A DNA stretch of 10,058 nucleotides from a bacterium (GCA_003230535.1 QIEW01000374.1:1-10058), one strand, 5' to 3'; positions 1-6,169 are shown, counted from the stretch's first letter. The notes: generated by a model not told the origin, from the sequence alone. Numbers and translations: made by a program.

Positions 1-112
1 TTCTAACATTTCTTTGTCCATAATGCACTATTAAACAAGAAAAATATAAATTATTCAACAAAAAAACGCTCTATGCGTAACATGAGTTATTTACACTCAC
101 TTATCTGATGGT

Positions 113-181
113 CTCGTAAAAAGTTGTTATTCCCGCGAAAACGGGAATAACAAGAATGTGTGTTTTCTGACTTTTTGCGAG
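113..181. repeat. Palindromic repeat / small MITE-like element with a strong inner hairpin
   Basis: An inner perfect 12-bp inverted repeat, TTGTTATTCCCG (124-135) and CGGGAATAACAA (142-153), has a 6-nt loop. It is bracketed by an outer pair, CTCGTAAAAAGT (113-124) and ACTTTTTGCGAG (170-181), with one mismatch in 12. Nested terminal repeats of this sort are typical of small non-autonomous elements. The ATTCCCG..CGGGAAT core resembles a repeat I associate with many Gram-negative intergenic regions; that is recall, not a search. Read on the minus strand, the hairpin is followed by AACTTTTT, so it could also terminate transcription of the siroheme decarboxylase gene that ends 32 bp away. Confidence 0.7.
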
Positions 182-212
182 TTTATCTTATCTTAGGCGT
201 TAATATAGCTGT

Positions 213-665
213 TTATTCTTCCAACTGGAAATCCACGTTAATTTTAAATAACCGAAGCGCGGGTAAATTAAGGAGGTCGGTAATCCCCGTCTTGGTTTTG
301 ATCTCTCCGATAATTTCATCCAGTCGGGCGGGAGATTCCGCAGTGACGGTGAACCACATGTTATATTTGGCCGGACGTTGATAATTGTGGGTTACCCCCC
401 GATATTGATTGACGATACCGGCAACCTTATCCAGTCTCTCCTCAGGTACCCGCATGGCGATCAGCGTGCTGGAAAACCCCAGTTTCTGCGAATCAAACAC
501 CGCCCCCAAACGCCGGATGATCTTAGCCGACTTCAGCCTTTCCAAGCGGGAGATAATTTCCGCTTCAGGGATCCCCAACTCTTCCGCCAATACCTTAAAC
601 GGTCGGGAACAAACGGGGAAATTCCGCTGAATTCGGTTTATAAGCCTGCGGTCAATAGTATCCAT
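213..665 (-). CDS. Siroheme decarboxylase, AhbA/AhbB-like (Lrp/AsnC-fold)
   Basis: The 150-residue protein probably takes part in the alternative heme pathway, in which an AhbA/AhbB pair decarboxylates siroheme to didecarboxysiroheme in the cytoplasm. Residues about 5-55 form an AsnC-type winged helix (IDRRLINRIQ, then IISRLERLKSAKIIRRLGAV). Residues about 65-145 form the ligand-binding ferredoxin-like half. The diagnostic stretch is GVTHNYQRPAKYNMWFT at 90-106, with His93, a pattern of siroheme decarboxylases rather than amino-acid-sensing Lrp regulators. The ATG start is preceded by AGAGGG about 7 nt upstream. Only one subunit is visible, and I cannot say whether it is the alpha or beta type. 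It is separated from the upstream ABC gene by 339 bp, so may be transcribed separately. The main alternative is a plain Lrp/AsnC regulator, which I think less likely. Confidence 0.82.
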   Translation of the reverse strand: MDTIDRRLINRIQRNFPVCSRPFKVLAEELGIPEAEIISRLERLKSAKIIRRLGAVFDSQKLGFSSTLIAMRVPEERLDKVAGIVNQYRGVTHNYQRPAKYNMWFTVTAESPARLDEIIGEIKTKTGITDLLNLPALRLFKINVDFQLEE

Positions 666-1004
666 ATTTATCCCTCTAGTGTCTGGGTCAACTCTAATTT
701 GTCAGTTGCTCATACCCCCCCTCATCCTAACCTTCTCCCCCCAGGCGAGCAATTGTAGCTTGTATGCGCAAGCTGTTACACATAAATTATGGCGTAATCA
801 AGAACCAAAAACCTTTTGACCCAAATCCTGCTTTTTGCTCTTGACAACCAAGACGGTATCTACATGAAACATAGCATGTTTACGCATTTTTGACGGACGG
901 GCTTGCCCTCCCCGCCTGCTTCTTGGTTGCGTAAACACCAACGCTTATGAAAGCGAGACTGCTCAAGTGAAAGTCCGCAGCGATAGGCGCGCTAAGTTCC
1001 TGCT
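666..1004. other. Gene-free gap with repeat-like palindromes
   Basis: No convincing gene is present in these 339 bp. Visible structures are a C-rich tract with CCCCCTCATCCTAACC at about 716-731, resembling half of a common intergenic palindrome; a 6-bp hairpin AGCTTG..CAAGCT near 757-774; an inverted pair CAACCAAGA (845-853) and TCTTGGTTG (921-929) enclosing a small hairpin AAACAT-AGC-ATGTTT (867-881); and TGGGTCAA near 684-691 facing TTGACCCA near 816-823. On the minus strand a 29-codon open frame starts with ATG near 888 but has no ribosome binding site. The most likely reading is debris of mobile or REP-like elements. Confidence 0.5.
845..929. repeat. Inverted repeat enclosing a hairpin, remnant element
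   Basis: A perfect 9-bp inverted repeat (CAACCAAGA at 845-853, TCTTGGTTG at 921-929) brackets an 85-bp unit. The unit contains a 6-bp hairpin with a 3-nt loop at 867-881 and the octamer GCGTAAAC on the minus strand; the same octamer recurs on the plus strand just outside the right arm. I cannot assign it to a known family. Confidence 0.4.
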
Positions 1005-1760
1005 TTAAACCAAAAGTTTTTTGGCCCGGCGCATCGTCGGTGAGTTGGTATTCTCAGCTACCACTTGAGAGTAAAGCCCGGAAAACTCAGTAAGCCCCAT
1101 TCCCGCTACCGGCTGATGATAAACTATCCGTCCAGCCACCAAAATAGCGGCCTGCGTAGCCAACTCCAGCCCGCGCCCCAGATCATGGGTAATCATAAAC
1201 ACTGTATGGCGTTCCTGTCGAAGATCAGATAAAAGTTTGCTTAATCGGGCGCTGGAAATGGGGTCCAAGCCGGTATAAGGCTCATCGAACAGCAATATCT
1301 GCGGGTTATGCACTAAAGCCCGCGCGAGGGCCAACCGTTGCTGCATACCCCTGGAGAAGGTTCGCACAAAGTCCCGTCGCCGGGGCCCCAAACCCACCAA
1401 GTCCAATATCTCCGCAATCCTGGAGCGCGCCTCTCCCAATCCATGCAAAGCGGCATAAAACCGGAGGTTCTCCTCAGCCGAGAGACTGCCGTAGAGAAAA
1501 GTGTTGTGAGAGACTACGCCTAACTGCCTCCGCAAGTCTTCGGCATTCTCCCCCGCATCATAGCCACAGATAGACACTTTACCGGCGTTGGGCCTGGTTA
1601 ATGTAGCCAGTATCCGCAATAAAGTGGTTTTACCGGCGCCATTAGGGCCGAACAAGGCCAGGAACTCTCCGGCCTCCAGTTCGAAATCCACCCCTCTTAA
1701 AGCCCACAGATGCTCATATTTTTTCGTCAGTCCCCGGACTTGTATTATCGGATCCGACAT
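1005..1760 (-). CDS. ccmA: ABC transporter ATP-binding protein, CcmA-like heme exporter subunit
   Basis: A cytoplasmic ATPase that would power a membrane permease. The closest family is CcmA of the cytochrome c maturation (heme/CcmABCD) exporter. Numbering from the ATG at 1760 (251 aa): Walker A GPNGAGKT 38-45, Q-loop region GVVSHNTFLY 81-90, ABC signature FSRGMQQR 135-142, Walker B ILLFDEP 155-161, D-loop TGLD 163-166, H-loop His192. The SHxTFLY, FSRGMQQR and DEPYTGLDP signatures are what I recall of the bacterial CcmA group. Asn86 stands where the Q-loop Gln is usual. A TTG at 1775 would add five residues; I prefer the ATG because AGAGA lies at a suitable distance and family members begin just before the IxVRGLTKxY strand. 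It lies 46 bp after the DUF4870-like gene, same strand. No CcmB or CcmC permease is visible, so its partner is unknown, and another ABC-2-type exporter remains possible. Confidence 0.82.
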   Translation of the reverse strand: MSDPIIQVRGLTKKYEHLWALRGVDFELEAGEFLALFGPNGAGKTTLLRILATLTRPNAGKVSICGYDAGENAEDLRRQLGVVSHNTFLYGSLSAEENLRFYAALHGLGEARSRIAEILDLVGLGPRRRDFVRTFSRGMQQRLALARALVHNPQILLFDEPYTGLDPISSARLSKLLSDLRQERHTVFMITHDLGRGLELATQAAILVAGRIVYHQPVAGMGLTEFSGLYSQVVAENTNSPTMRRAKKLLV

Positions 1761-1806
1761 CTGTATTTCTCTCAAATTTTTCTATTGTCTGTCATCCACC
1801 GGCAAG

Positions 1807-2130
1807 CTAGACTTCTAATTCCTCGGCCCAATCCCCTAAGAAGGCCGGGAGACGCCAGGGAATTCCCAGATAAGCATAAATCATCCCTAAAACAGCGAGC
1901 ACAAAGCAGGCTACCGCAGAGACAAACCAAAGGATCCAGCCTATTACGGGAATAAACTTTACCACCAACGCTCCCACTTCCCAAATAAACAAGATCAGAC
2001 CCTGCTTCCCATGAAACACTGCATAATGACTGCTCTTCTTAAAAAGCAGCGGCACAAAACATAATACTGAGATATAGGCGATGACCGCAAAGAACTTATT
2101 CTGCTCTACATCCTCATCTTCTATCTGCAT
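1807..2130 (-). CDS. Tic20/DUF4870-like small integral membrane protein
   Basis: A 107-residue membrane protein of unknown function. After an acidic N-terminus (IEDEDVEQNK) come about three hydrophobic segments at residues 12-30, 43-60 and 64-88, then a short acidic tail. The motif YAVFHGKQGLILFI at 36-49 is characteristic of the DUF4870/Tic20-like family, small helical proteins with no settled role in bacteria. The start looks odd at first because AGGAG abuts the ATG directly, but GGGGGGTG lies 7 nt upstream and can pair with the anti-Shine-Dalgarno through G-U wobbles, so ATG at 2130 is acceptable. It sits 62 bp after kdsC and 46 bp before the ABC ATPase gene, same strand, consistent with a shared transcript. 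It is too small to be an obvious ABC permease for the neighbouring ATPase. Confidence 0.72.
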   Translation of the reverse strand: MQIEDEDVEQNKFFAVIAYISVLCFVPLLFKKSSHYAVFHGKQGLILFIWEVGALVVKFIPVIGWILWFVSAVACFVLAVLGMIYAYLGIPWRLPAFLGDWAEELEV

Positions 2131-2192
2131 CTCCTTGCACCCCCCCTAATATCGAAGTATGGGCTGATCGATCTTTACAGCTCGCCAACGCC

Positions 2193-2723
2193 TTAGAAGT
2201 AACGGTCAGTAGCCTGTTCCCAACTCTTTTTAGCCTTCAGGATAAGCTCTACCACCTCGCGGATTGCGCCTCGCCCACCGCCCTTTTCCGTCACATAATG
2301 CGCCGTTTGCTGCACCTCTAACGGCGCCTCCGGTACGGACACGGCCAGACCGACCCGCCGGAGAACCGGGATATCTATGAAGTCGTCACCGATAAAGGCC
2401 ACCTCGGCATCCTGGAGTTGATGTTTATCCAGAAGTTTAAGGTAAGCTTCCGTTTTCCGATGAGCATTCAAATATAAATCCGTGATGCCCAACTCCTGAG
2501 CCCGCTGCTCTAAAACCCGGGAGCCCCGGCCGCTTATTATGGCAACCCTGAGACCCGCCCGCTGCGCCAGACTAATCCCAAACCCGTCCTTCACATCAAA
2601 GGAAAGGCTCTCATGACCATCGGACAAGTACGTAATCCGACCATCAGTCAACACTCCATCGGAATCCAAGAGCAGCAGCCGGACATCTTCCGCCCGGCTG
2701 ATTATTTCTGACTTTACTTTCAC
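2193..2723 (-). CDS. kdsC: 3-deoxy-D-manno-octulosonate 8-phosphate phosphatase (KdsC)
   Basis: A cytoplasmic HAD-superfamily phosphatase that hydrolyses Kdo-8-phosphate to Kdo and phosphate, the step before CMP-Kdo formation for the lipopolysaccharide inner core. The 176-aa length matches the cap-less, tetrameric KdsC type. HAD motif I is LLLLDSDGVLTDG with nucleophile Asp20 and acid/base Asp22; motif II is IISGRGS with Ser64; the motif III lysine is Lys90 in HRKTEAY; motif IV is GDDFIDIPV with Asp113/Asp114. The family C-terminal signature TEKGGGRGAIRE is at 145-156. The start is GTG, the first codon after an in-frame stop, with AGGTG/GAAGG just upstream. It is the first gene of a probable minus-strand unit. 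kdsA, kdsB and kdsD are not in the window. A sugar-nucleotide fusion (N-acylneuraminate cytidylyltransferase) can be excluded on length. Confidence 0.93.
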   Translation of the reverse strand: MKVKSEIISRAEDVRLLLLDSDGVLTDGRITYLSDGHESLSFDVKDGFGISLAQRAGLRVAIISGRGSRVLEQRAQELGITDLYLNAHRKTEAYLKLLDKHQLQDAEVAFIGDDFIDIPVLRRVGLAVSVPEAPLEVQQTAHYVTEKGGGRGAIREVVELILKAKKSWEQATDRYF

Positions 2724-2825
2724 CCTTCACCTATTATTTAATCTTGAATCTTCCTGGGAAATAGATGTAAAATAGCCAGACCCAAAAGACAATAACTTAA
2801 CAATATTTGTGGCAATGAAGAAACC

Positions 2826-2845
2826 CGCCCGCGGGGCGCTTTTAC
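2826..2845. other. GC-rich hairpin in a divergent intergenic region
   Basis: CGCCC (2826-2830) and GGGCG (2834-2838) form a tight stem with a 3-nt loop, followed on the plus strand by CTTTTACTT. It looks like a terminator but no plus-strand gene lies upstream. In the kdsC direction it would sit in the promoter or leader region. Function unclear. Confidence 0.35.
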
Positions 2846-2893
2846 TTAAAAACAGATGCCTTTTGGGCTTTACGTCCATGGTCATTAGCAGAG

Positions 2894-2924
2894 TTTACAA
2901 TCGCCTTTGTATATGTTTTATAAT
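2894..2924 (+). promoter_or_regulatory. Putative sigma70-type promoter for the GT-C glycosyltransferase gene
   Basis: TTTACA (2894-2899, five of six to consensus) and a perfect TATAAT (2919-2924) are separated by 19 bp, slightly longer than ideal. Transcription would start near 2931 and give a leader of about 47 nt before the ATG at 2978. Confidence 0.5.
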
Positions 2925-2977
2925 TCACCGCTAATCAGGGAAAACTTTTATTACGCCCTTAAACTCTAAATCATAAG

Positions 2978-4741
2978 ATGTCTTTAGAAATTTGTCAATC
3001 CGATAATAAGTCGCTGGCAAAGCCGGCTTTATCCTTAGCCTTATGGGCGCTTTTATTTGGTTTCGAACTCTTATGCCTGGCATTTAATTACAAGGATAAT
3101 CAGGCTTATACCGCCATGCAGAGTTTTTATCGGGGCACCGGTTCCTTTCTGTCGCTTTTTCCGGCGATCAGTTACCAACAGTTCCATCAGGCATCCCTCA
3201 CGGCTACCGGAAATTTGGCATTTATCTGGTTTGCCTTATGGCTGACTACCAAGCATGAGAAGAAATTTTTCTCGGTTAACCGGTGGCTTTTATCCTCATC
3301 CGACAGATGGTTTTTGGGTGTCCTCTGTTTATCAGCTTTCGCACTTTATGTATTCCGGCTTCATTTCTCACTCCAGGATTTCCCAATCAGCGGGGACGAG
3401 CACTCTTTTCTTTTCCAAGCTAAGCTTCTCTCACAAGGAAGACTGTGGGCGCCGGCGCATCCCCTGCAAGAGTTTTTTAACTCCGACTGGATCGTAAATA
3501 AAGAGCGGATACATTCTATCTACCCTCCGGGGAACGCCTACTTTTTAGCGCTGGGGGAGAGCTTCGGGGCTCCTTGGATAATACCTCCCTTACTAGGCGC
3601 AGCCACATTACCTTTTTTATACATGATTGCCCGGAAGGCTTTTGGACAAGAGTTGGCCAGGTTTGGCGTATGCTTTGTCTCGTTGTGCCCTTTAGTGGTG
3701 GCGATAAATGGTTCATATTTCGCTCATGCCGGCGAGATGTTGTTTCTATCCATATTTATCTATTCCTTCCTGAAAACTTTGGAAAAACCTAAACTCAGCT
3801 GGCCATTTCTGTCTGGTATAGCTCTGGGCATCGCCATAAACATCCGGCCCCAAACCGCAGGGATTTTTTCTCTGCCTTTTGCTTTTTGGGGACTCCGGCA
3901 TCTAATTCGGCATCCTAAAGAAACCTCTAAGAAGATAGCTGTCTTTGCTTTGGGTCTAGCCATACCCCTGGCGCTCTTGCTTATTACAAATAAGCTTCAG
4001 ACCGGGCATCCCCTCCGACTTGGTTATCATGCTTACTGGGAAGCAGAAGGCGGAACACCGACCATCAGCGCCCGTTTCTTATCCAGCAAAAAAAATGTTG
4101 CCAATAGGTTTACCCGGGGGTTAGGAGATCTGGCATTTAGGATCAGGGTGCTTATAAAACATCTAAAATATAATGTTTTTTCCGGTTTAATTTTCTTAAC
4201 CGGCATCATATTAGCTTTCTGGAAAAGAAATAAATATACTTACCTTTTCGGCAGTCTCTTCGTATTAATGATCATTGCTTATCTTTTCTTAGGAGGAAAT
4301 ATTTGGCAGGTTCGCTACTATTATGAGGCATTGGTGTGTCTTTTACTACTTATCCCGGTGGGATTGCTCCAGCTTGTCAGGCTATGGAAAAAAGGAACCC
4401 AGGAAAGCTGCTTCCCCTTTCTGACAATTTTTTTAGGAGCTGTTATCGCGGTCACATTAGGGCTCAATGTTAAGAGAGGTTTTTCTCCCAGTTCTTATAT
4501 GCTGCAATTACGGCAACCCTATGATACCGTTGAAAAAGCAGGGATAAAAAATGCGTTGATATTTATCCGTAACGTCAAACTTTTCTACCCTAAATGGTAC
4601 ACCAGAAACTCACCGGATCTTTCAGGTGGAGTTCTATATGTATTACACTTAGGCGATAGAAACAAAGAGCTTATGGATTTTTATCCTCAAAAAGAGTATT
4701 ATATCTACGATCAGGGAAAGCTGGAAAGAATTTCTAAGTAA
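2978..4741 (+). CDS. GT-C fold membrane glycosyltransferase (PMT/ArnT-like, RgtA/B/C/D type)
   Basis: A 587-residue polytopic inner-membrane protein that probably transfers a sugar from a polyprenyl-phosphate donor to an envelope glycan, lipid or protein. Hydrophobic segments occur near 17-37, 78-90, 110-128, 197-217, 229-243, 252-266, 276-306, 319-337, 400-414, 422-439 and 450-467, plus one near 479-497. After the third segment comes FPISGDEHSFLFQAKLL (135-151), where Asp140-Glu141 match the catalytic acidic pair of the first periplasmic loop in GT-C enzymes; IYPPGNAYFLALG (181-193) is the next conserved loop motif. VRYYYEAL at 445-452 resembles a conserved late motif. Residues about 500-587 form a soluble C-terminal tail. 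No good ribosome binding site precedes the ATG, so the start is the least certain point. Donor and acceptor cannot be inferred. It is divergent from kdsC, fitting an envelope role but not proving one. Confidence 0.82.
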   Translation: MSLEICQSDNKSLAKPALSLALWALLFGFELLCLAFNYKDNQAYTAMQSFYRGTGSFLSLFPAISYQQFHQASLTATGNLAFIWFALWLTTKHEKKFFSVNRWLLSSSDRWFLGVLCLSAFALYVFRLHFSLQDFPISGDEHSFLFQAKLLSQGRLWAPAHPLQEFFNSDWIVNKERIHSIYPPGNAYFLALGESFGAPWIIPPLLGAATLPFLYMIARKAFGQELARFGVCFVSLCPLVVAINGSYFAHAGEMLFLSIFIYSFLKTLEKPKLSWPFLSGIALGIAINIRPQTAGIFSLPFAFWGLRHLIRHPKETSKKIAVFALGLAIPLALLLITNKLQTGHPLRLGYHAYWEAEGGTPTISARFLSSKKNVANRFTRGLGDLAFRIRVLIKHLKYNVFSGLIFLTGIILAFWKRNKYTYLFGSLFVLMIIAYLFLGGNIWQVRYYYEALVCLLLLIPVGLLQLVRLWKKGTQESCFPFLTIFLGAVIAVTLGLNVKRGFSPSSYMLQLRQPYDTVEKAGIKNALIFIRNVKLFYPKWYTRNSPDLSGGVLYVLHLGDRNKELMDFYPQKEYYIYDQGKLERISK

Positions 4742-4808
4742 AAGAACGACTATAACATCATCCTTTGGCGGCTGCTCCAAGAAGGCGGGTTTAGGGGTTA
4801 TATGTAAA

Positions 4809-4878
4809 TAACTCATCGGTTTTGATGTTTCGGCTTGAGACAAGCCGAAACATCTATAAACATAAAAGTGATGAGTTA
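4809..4878. repeat. Nested palindromic element (70 bp) downstream of the glycosyltransferase gene
   Basis: An inner perfect 13-bp hairpin, GATGTTTCGGCTT (4824-4836) and AAGCCGAAACATC (4842-4854) with a GAGAC loop, sits inside an outer perfect 9-bp pair, TAACTCATC (4809-4817) and GATGAGTTA (4870-4878). The left flank on the minus strand, ATGAGTTATTTACA, is identical over 14 bp to 82-95 near the left end of the window, so its arm belongs to a dispersed repeat. The hairpin could end transcription of the glycosyltransferase gene, though no T-tract follows. Confidence 0.65.
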
Positions 4879-4919
4879 ATTATATACACTCCCTAAGAGA
4901 GAGGTTAAAAATAAGATCG

Positions 4920-4953
4920 GGCGCAATTTATTGCGCCTCTGCAATTTAGAGGG
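4920..4953 (+). promoter_or_regulatory. panB leader: two overlapping hairpins, one covering the ribosome binding site
   Basis: Hairpin 1 is GGCGCAA (4920-4926) with TTGCGCC (4931-4937). Hairpin 2 pairs CCTCT (4936-4940) with AGAGG (4948-4952), which is the Shine-Dalgarno sequence of panB (ATG at 4959). The two stems share bases 4936-4937, so they compete partly. The pairings are seen directly; a regulatory role is inference. Confidence 0.4.
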
Positions 4954-4958
4954 AACGC

Positions 4959-5756
4959 ATGGAAAAGGTCACTATACCTAAGTTATTACAGAAAAAGAGA
5001 GCCGGGCAAAAAATCACCATGCTCACCGCCTATGATTTTCTTACCGCTCAGATCCTGGATGAGGTGGAGATCGATATCCTATTGGTCGGGGATTCCCTGG
5101 GCATGTTGCTGTTAGGGTATGAAAACACATTGCCGGTAAGCATGGAGGAGATGCTCCACCACACGGGGGCAGTCTGCCGGGGAAGGAGGCGGGCGCTGGT
5201 AGTGGGAGATATGCCGTTTGCGTCCTTCCATGTCAGTGATGAGGAGACCATCCGGAATGCGGCCCGGTTCATTAAAACCGGAGCTGAGGCCGTAAAACTG
5301 GAGTTTTGCGGCTGTGCAATACGGAGAGTCAAGTCACTGGTAGAGGCTGGGATATCGGTCATGGGCCATGTGGGCCTTACGCCCCAGCTAGTGCACCAGA
5401 TGGGCGGGTTTCGAGTGCAAGGCCGCTCCGAGGAACAGGCCCAAAAACTGATCGAGGACGCTAAAGCTATGGAGGAGGCCGGCGTATTTTCACTAGTTCT
5501 TGAAGGGATACCTCCCCAGGTAGCCGAAACTATCACCAAGACTGTTTCTATACCCACTATCGGTATCGGCGCCGGAGCGGTTTGTGACGGCCAGGTGCTG
5601 GTAATCTGCGACCTGTTAGGTCTTACCGGCAAGAAACCTCCCAAGTTTGTAAAACAATATGCCGGTATCCGTGAGGAAATCCGGAAGGCTACACAGAGGT
5701 TTAAACAAGAAGTGGAGACCGGACAATTTCCCGGACCGGAGCACACATATCATTAA
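4959..5756 (+). CDS. panB: 3-methyl-2-oxobutanoate hydroxymethyltransferase (PanB)
   Basis: A cytoplasmic TIM-barrel enzyme that transfers a hydroxymethyl group from 5,10-methylene-tetrahydrofolate to 2-oxoisovalerate, forming ketopantoate, the committed step of pantothenate and CoA synthesis. At 265 aa it matches the family (E. coli 264). The start region shows TIPKLLQKKRAGQKITMLTAYD. Metal and active-site residues are in place: Asp45 in VGDSLGM, Asp84 in VVGDMPF, Lys113 and Glu115 in AVKLEF, and Glu182 in LEGIPP, matching E. coli Asp45, Asp84, Lys112, Glu114 and Glu181. GHVGLTPQ (136-143) and IGIGAG (201-206) are also conserved. The ATG follows AGAGGG with a 5-nt spacer. panC follows on the same strand but 426 bp away, separated by two repeat elements, so the usual tight panBC coupling is broken. 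panE/ilvC and panD functions are not encoded here. Confidence 0.97.
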   Translation: MEKVTIPKLLQKKRAGQKITMLTAYDFLTAQILDEVEIDILLVGDSLGMLLLGYENTLPVSMEEMLHHTGAVCRGRRRALVVGDMPFASFHVSDEETIRNAARFIKTGAEAVKLEFCGCAIRRVKSLVEAGISVMGHVGLTPQLVHQMGGFRVQGRSEEQAQKLIEDAKAMEEAGVFSLVLEGIPPQVAETITKTVSIPTIGIGAGAVCDGQVLVICDLLGLTGKKPPKFVKQYAGIREEIRKATQRFKQEVETGQFPGPEHTYH

Positions 5757-5985
5757 CTCACCTTACGCAAGGATAAGCGATCTACCAAAAAGCCCAGAAT
5801 AATTAACCACAGAGGACACAAAGAGCACAGAGAGGAAAATAATTGTTTTTCAATGAAGAGGTGCTTGCAAAAGTCTCATGAGTTCTAAAATTATTAAATC
5901 TCTGTGACCTCTGTGTTCTCATGTGCGGTTAAAATCCTTTTTTACGGGCAGGATTATAGGTTTGCGTAACATGACTCATTAATAC
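5757..5985 (+). repeat. Composite intergenic repeat, copy 1 (CACAGAG-type long hairpin)
   Basis: The modules, in order, are CTCACCTTACGCAAGGAT then ATCTACCAAAA (5757-5790); a left arm beginning TTAACCACAGAGGACAC (5803-5835); AATTGTTTTTCAATGA in the loop; a right arm with CTCTGTGACCTCTGTG ending TGCGGTTAA (5899-5932); and GTTTGCGTAACATGA near the end. Left and right arms are imperfect inverted repeats of about 33 bp that would fold into a long stem. It starts directly after the panB stop codon. The same modules recur, inverted and in the same order, at 9395-9583. The octamer GCGTAACA recurs at 75-82. It resembles a CACAGAGGACAC-type repeat I recall from environmental bacterial genomes. It carries no ORF. 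Confidence 0.8.
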
Positions 5986-6000
5986 AGAAGCTAAGTTATA

Positions 6001-6169
6001 TTAACCCGGATTATTCATAAATCCACGGTAAACGTTGATGATGTTATTTGAATACAGCTAGTTACAGAATAACGGTCAAAAACAAAATGGCTCATACAAA
6101 TCACCGAAAACTCCCGCTATGGAAGCGACCAACGGGAGCGTGTTATAAATCCCGAAGTATTCGGGTTAA
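6001..6169. mobile_element. MITE-like element between panB and panC
   Basis: The 169-bp segment starts with TTAACCCGGATTATTC and ends with the inverted counterpart, whose minus-strand reading is TTAACCCGAATACTTC (13 of 16 identical). Each end also carries its own small hairpin: GGATT..AATCC at the left and CCCGAA-GTA-TTCGGG (6151-6165) at the right. Inside is a further inverted pair CTCCCG..CGGGAG (6110-6137 region). There is no ORF. TTAA at both outer edges could be a target duplication, in which case the terminal repeats start at CCCG. The right end lies 2 nt from the panC ribosome binding site. The assignment as a transposon derivative is inference, and the parent transposase is unknown. 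Confidence 0.5.

Noticed and set aside
1-21. Minus-strand ATG at 19-21 opening a frame MDKEMLE that runs off the left edge
   Set aside because: Only seven codons are visible and no ribosome binding site precedes it; it could be a gene start but cannot be supported.
378-758. 126-codon plus-strand frame over the siroheme decarboxylase gene
   Set aside because: Shadow of the minus-strand gene; no domain or binding site, and its tail runs into repeat sequence.
1761-1775. TTG start five codons upstream for the CcmA-like gene
   Set aside because: No binding site is correctly spaced for it, and the ATG at 1760 fits family N-termini better; not fully excluded.
2146-2160. Frameshift or mis-start of the DUF4870-like gene because AGGAG touches its ATG
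   Set aside because: A wobble-paired GGGGGGTG lies 7 nt upstream of the ATG, which gives an acceptable start without invoking an error.
4806-4881. Possible integron attC site (AAC...GTT outer ends, palindromic interior)
   Set aside because: The flanks do not fit RYYYAAC/GTTRRRY, the inner stem is perfect rather than bulged, and no integron cassette or integrase is present.
4880-4958. Rfam-type pan motif upstream of panB
   Set aside because: Only short simple stems are visible and I cannot match the conserved internal loop of that motif by eye; kept only as a generic leader-structure observation.
5048-5746. Long 232-codon open frame antisense to panB
   Set aside because: It is the complement of a strongly conserved enzyme gene, with a Ser/Pro/Thr-rich shadow-type composition and no recognisable motif.
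5803-5932. CRISPR-like repetition of CACAGAG motifs
   Set aside because: The motifs are two arms of one inverted repeat, not direct repeats with unique spacers.
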